In this document: piece after piece, positions 63,957 to 64,000 of the stretch
Numbering within the stretch: position 1 is the first letter of the stretch
Layout of the letters: each line of letters starts with the position of its first letter
Assembly: GCF_028748185.1 (NCBI RefSeq)
Contig: NZ_CP118164.1
Location: 5,605,814 to 5,669,813, forward strand
Direction of reading: 5' to 3'
DNA from: Bremerella sp. P1
Lineage (GTDB): Bacteria > Planctomycetota > Planctomycetia > Pirellulales > Pirellulaceae
Length of the DNA stretch: 64,000 nt
Program-made: the position numbers and the translations under genes
The notes under the pieces: generated by a model
The model's input: the letters and a program-made list of their open reading frames with translations, nothing else
What the model was told of the DNA's origin: nothing
Database searches by the model: none

Positions 63957-64000
63957 CGCGCAGCGCATCCTTCCCCAAGGGTTGCCATCCGTCCTGGTGG

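Overview
The window looks like a piece of a Planctomycetota chromosome, most likely Pirellulaceae (Blastopirellula, Bremerella or Rhodopirellula relatives). Reasons seen in the sequence: few genes have a Shine-Dalgarno site, although good ones precede rpsD, apgM and one membrane-protein gene; a secreted metalloprotease carries an N-terminal 'RLEERQVLS' segment, the LEPR-type signal common in planctomycete surface proteins; there is a Tat-exported Gfo/Idh/MocA oxidoreductase, a formylglycine-type sulfatase, and a multihaem cytochrome fused to HEAT and TPR repeats. Genus assignment is inference. Most genes are core metabolism and translation. I see no phage, integrase, transposase or CRISPR array.

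Layout. 1-9.1 kb (+): truB (3' part), ftsK, an attenuator leader, cimA and valS. 9.1-10.7 kb: a secreted trypsin-like protease (-) and a BFN-domain protein (+). 10.7-17.7 kb (-): tdh-kbl (threonine breakdown), then hom-apgM-lysC (aspartate-family synthesis) with its own promoter. 17.9-20.9 kb: a VOC protein, an unknown zinc-ribbon protein and a possible relict of a relative, on either side of a Tat oxidoreductase. 21-27.7 kb (+): rpsD, lpdA, aceE and aceF. 27.8-30.1 kb (+): three uncharacterised genes. 30.2-35.2 kb (-): glgC, ppa, leuS. 35.5-38.5 kb (+): map, an SH3-like secreted protein, rsmG. 38.5-41.6 kb (+): cysD and cysNC behind a structured leader. 41.7-47.7 kb: a DtxR-type regulator, a DinB/MarR pair, a YdeP-type molybdopterin enzyme, a glucose-dehydrogenase-like enzyme and a second DinB protein. 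47.7-52 kb: octahaem cytochrome, tRNA(CAT), an ICMT-like membrane methyltransferase and a TerB-like protein. 52-64 kb: metzincin, sulfatase, double metallo-beta-lactamase-fold protein, GH63-like glucosidase and a hybrid histidine kinase.

The strongest new observation is a classical ribosome-mediated transcription attenuator in front of cimA. A TTGACA promoter (3927-3955) is followed by a 24-codon leader peptide rich in Val, Ile and Thr (3997-4071) and by mutually exclusive RNA pairings 1:2, 2:3 and 3:4, the last being an intrinsic terminator (4101-4135) 58 bases before cimA. The antiterminator segment contains the leader stop codon, which is the geometry such switches need. CimA starts isoleucine synthesis from pyruvate, so control by branched-chain aminoacyl-tRNA makes sense.

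Other links: hom-apgM-lysC contains no thrB-type homoserine kinase, so the ApgM-like protein may fill that step. GlgC releases pyrophosphate that the adjacent pyrophosphatase could remove. CysD and the CysNC fusion together make PAPS from sulfate. AceE, AceF and LpdA form pyruvate dehydrogenase. All coordinates, pairings and motif positions were read by eye; no folding, alignment or database search was run.
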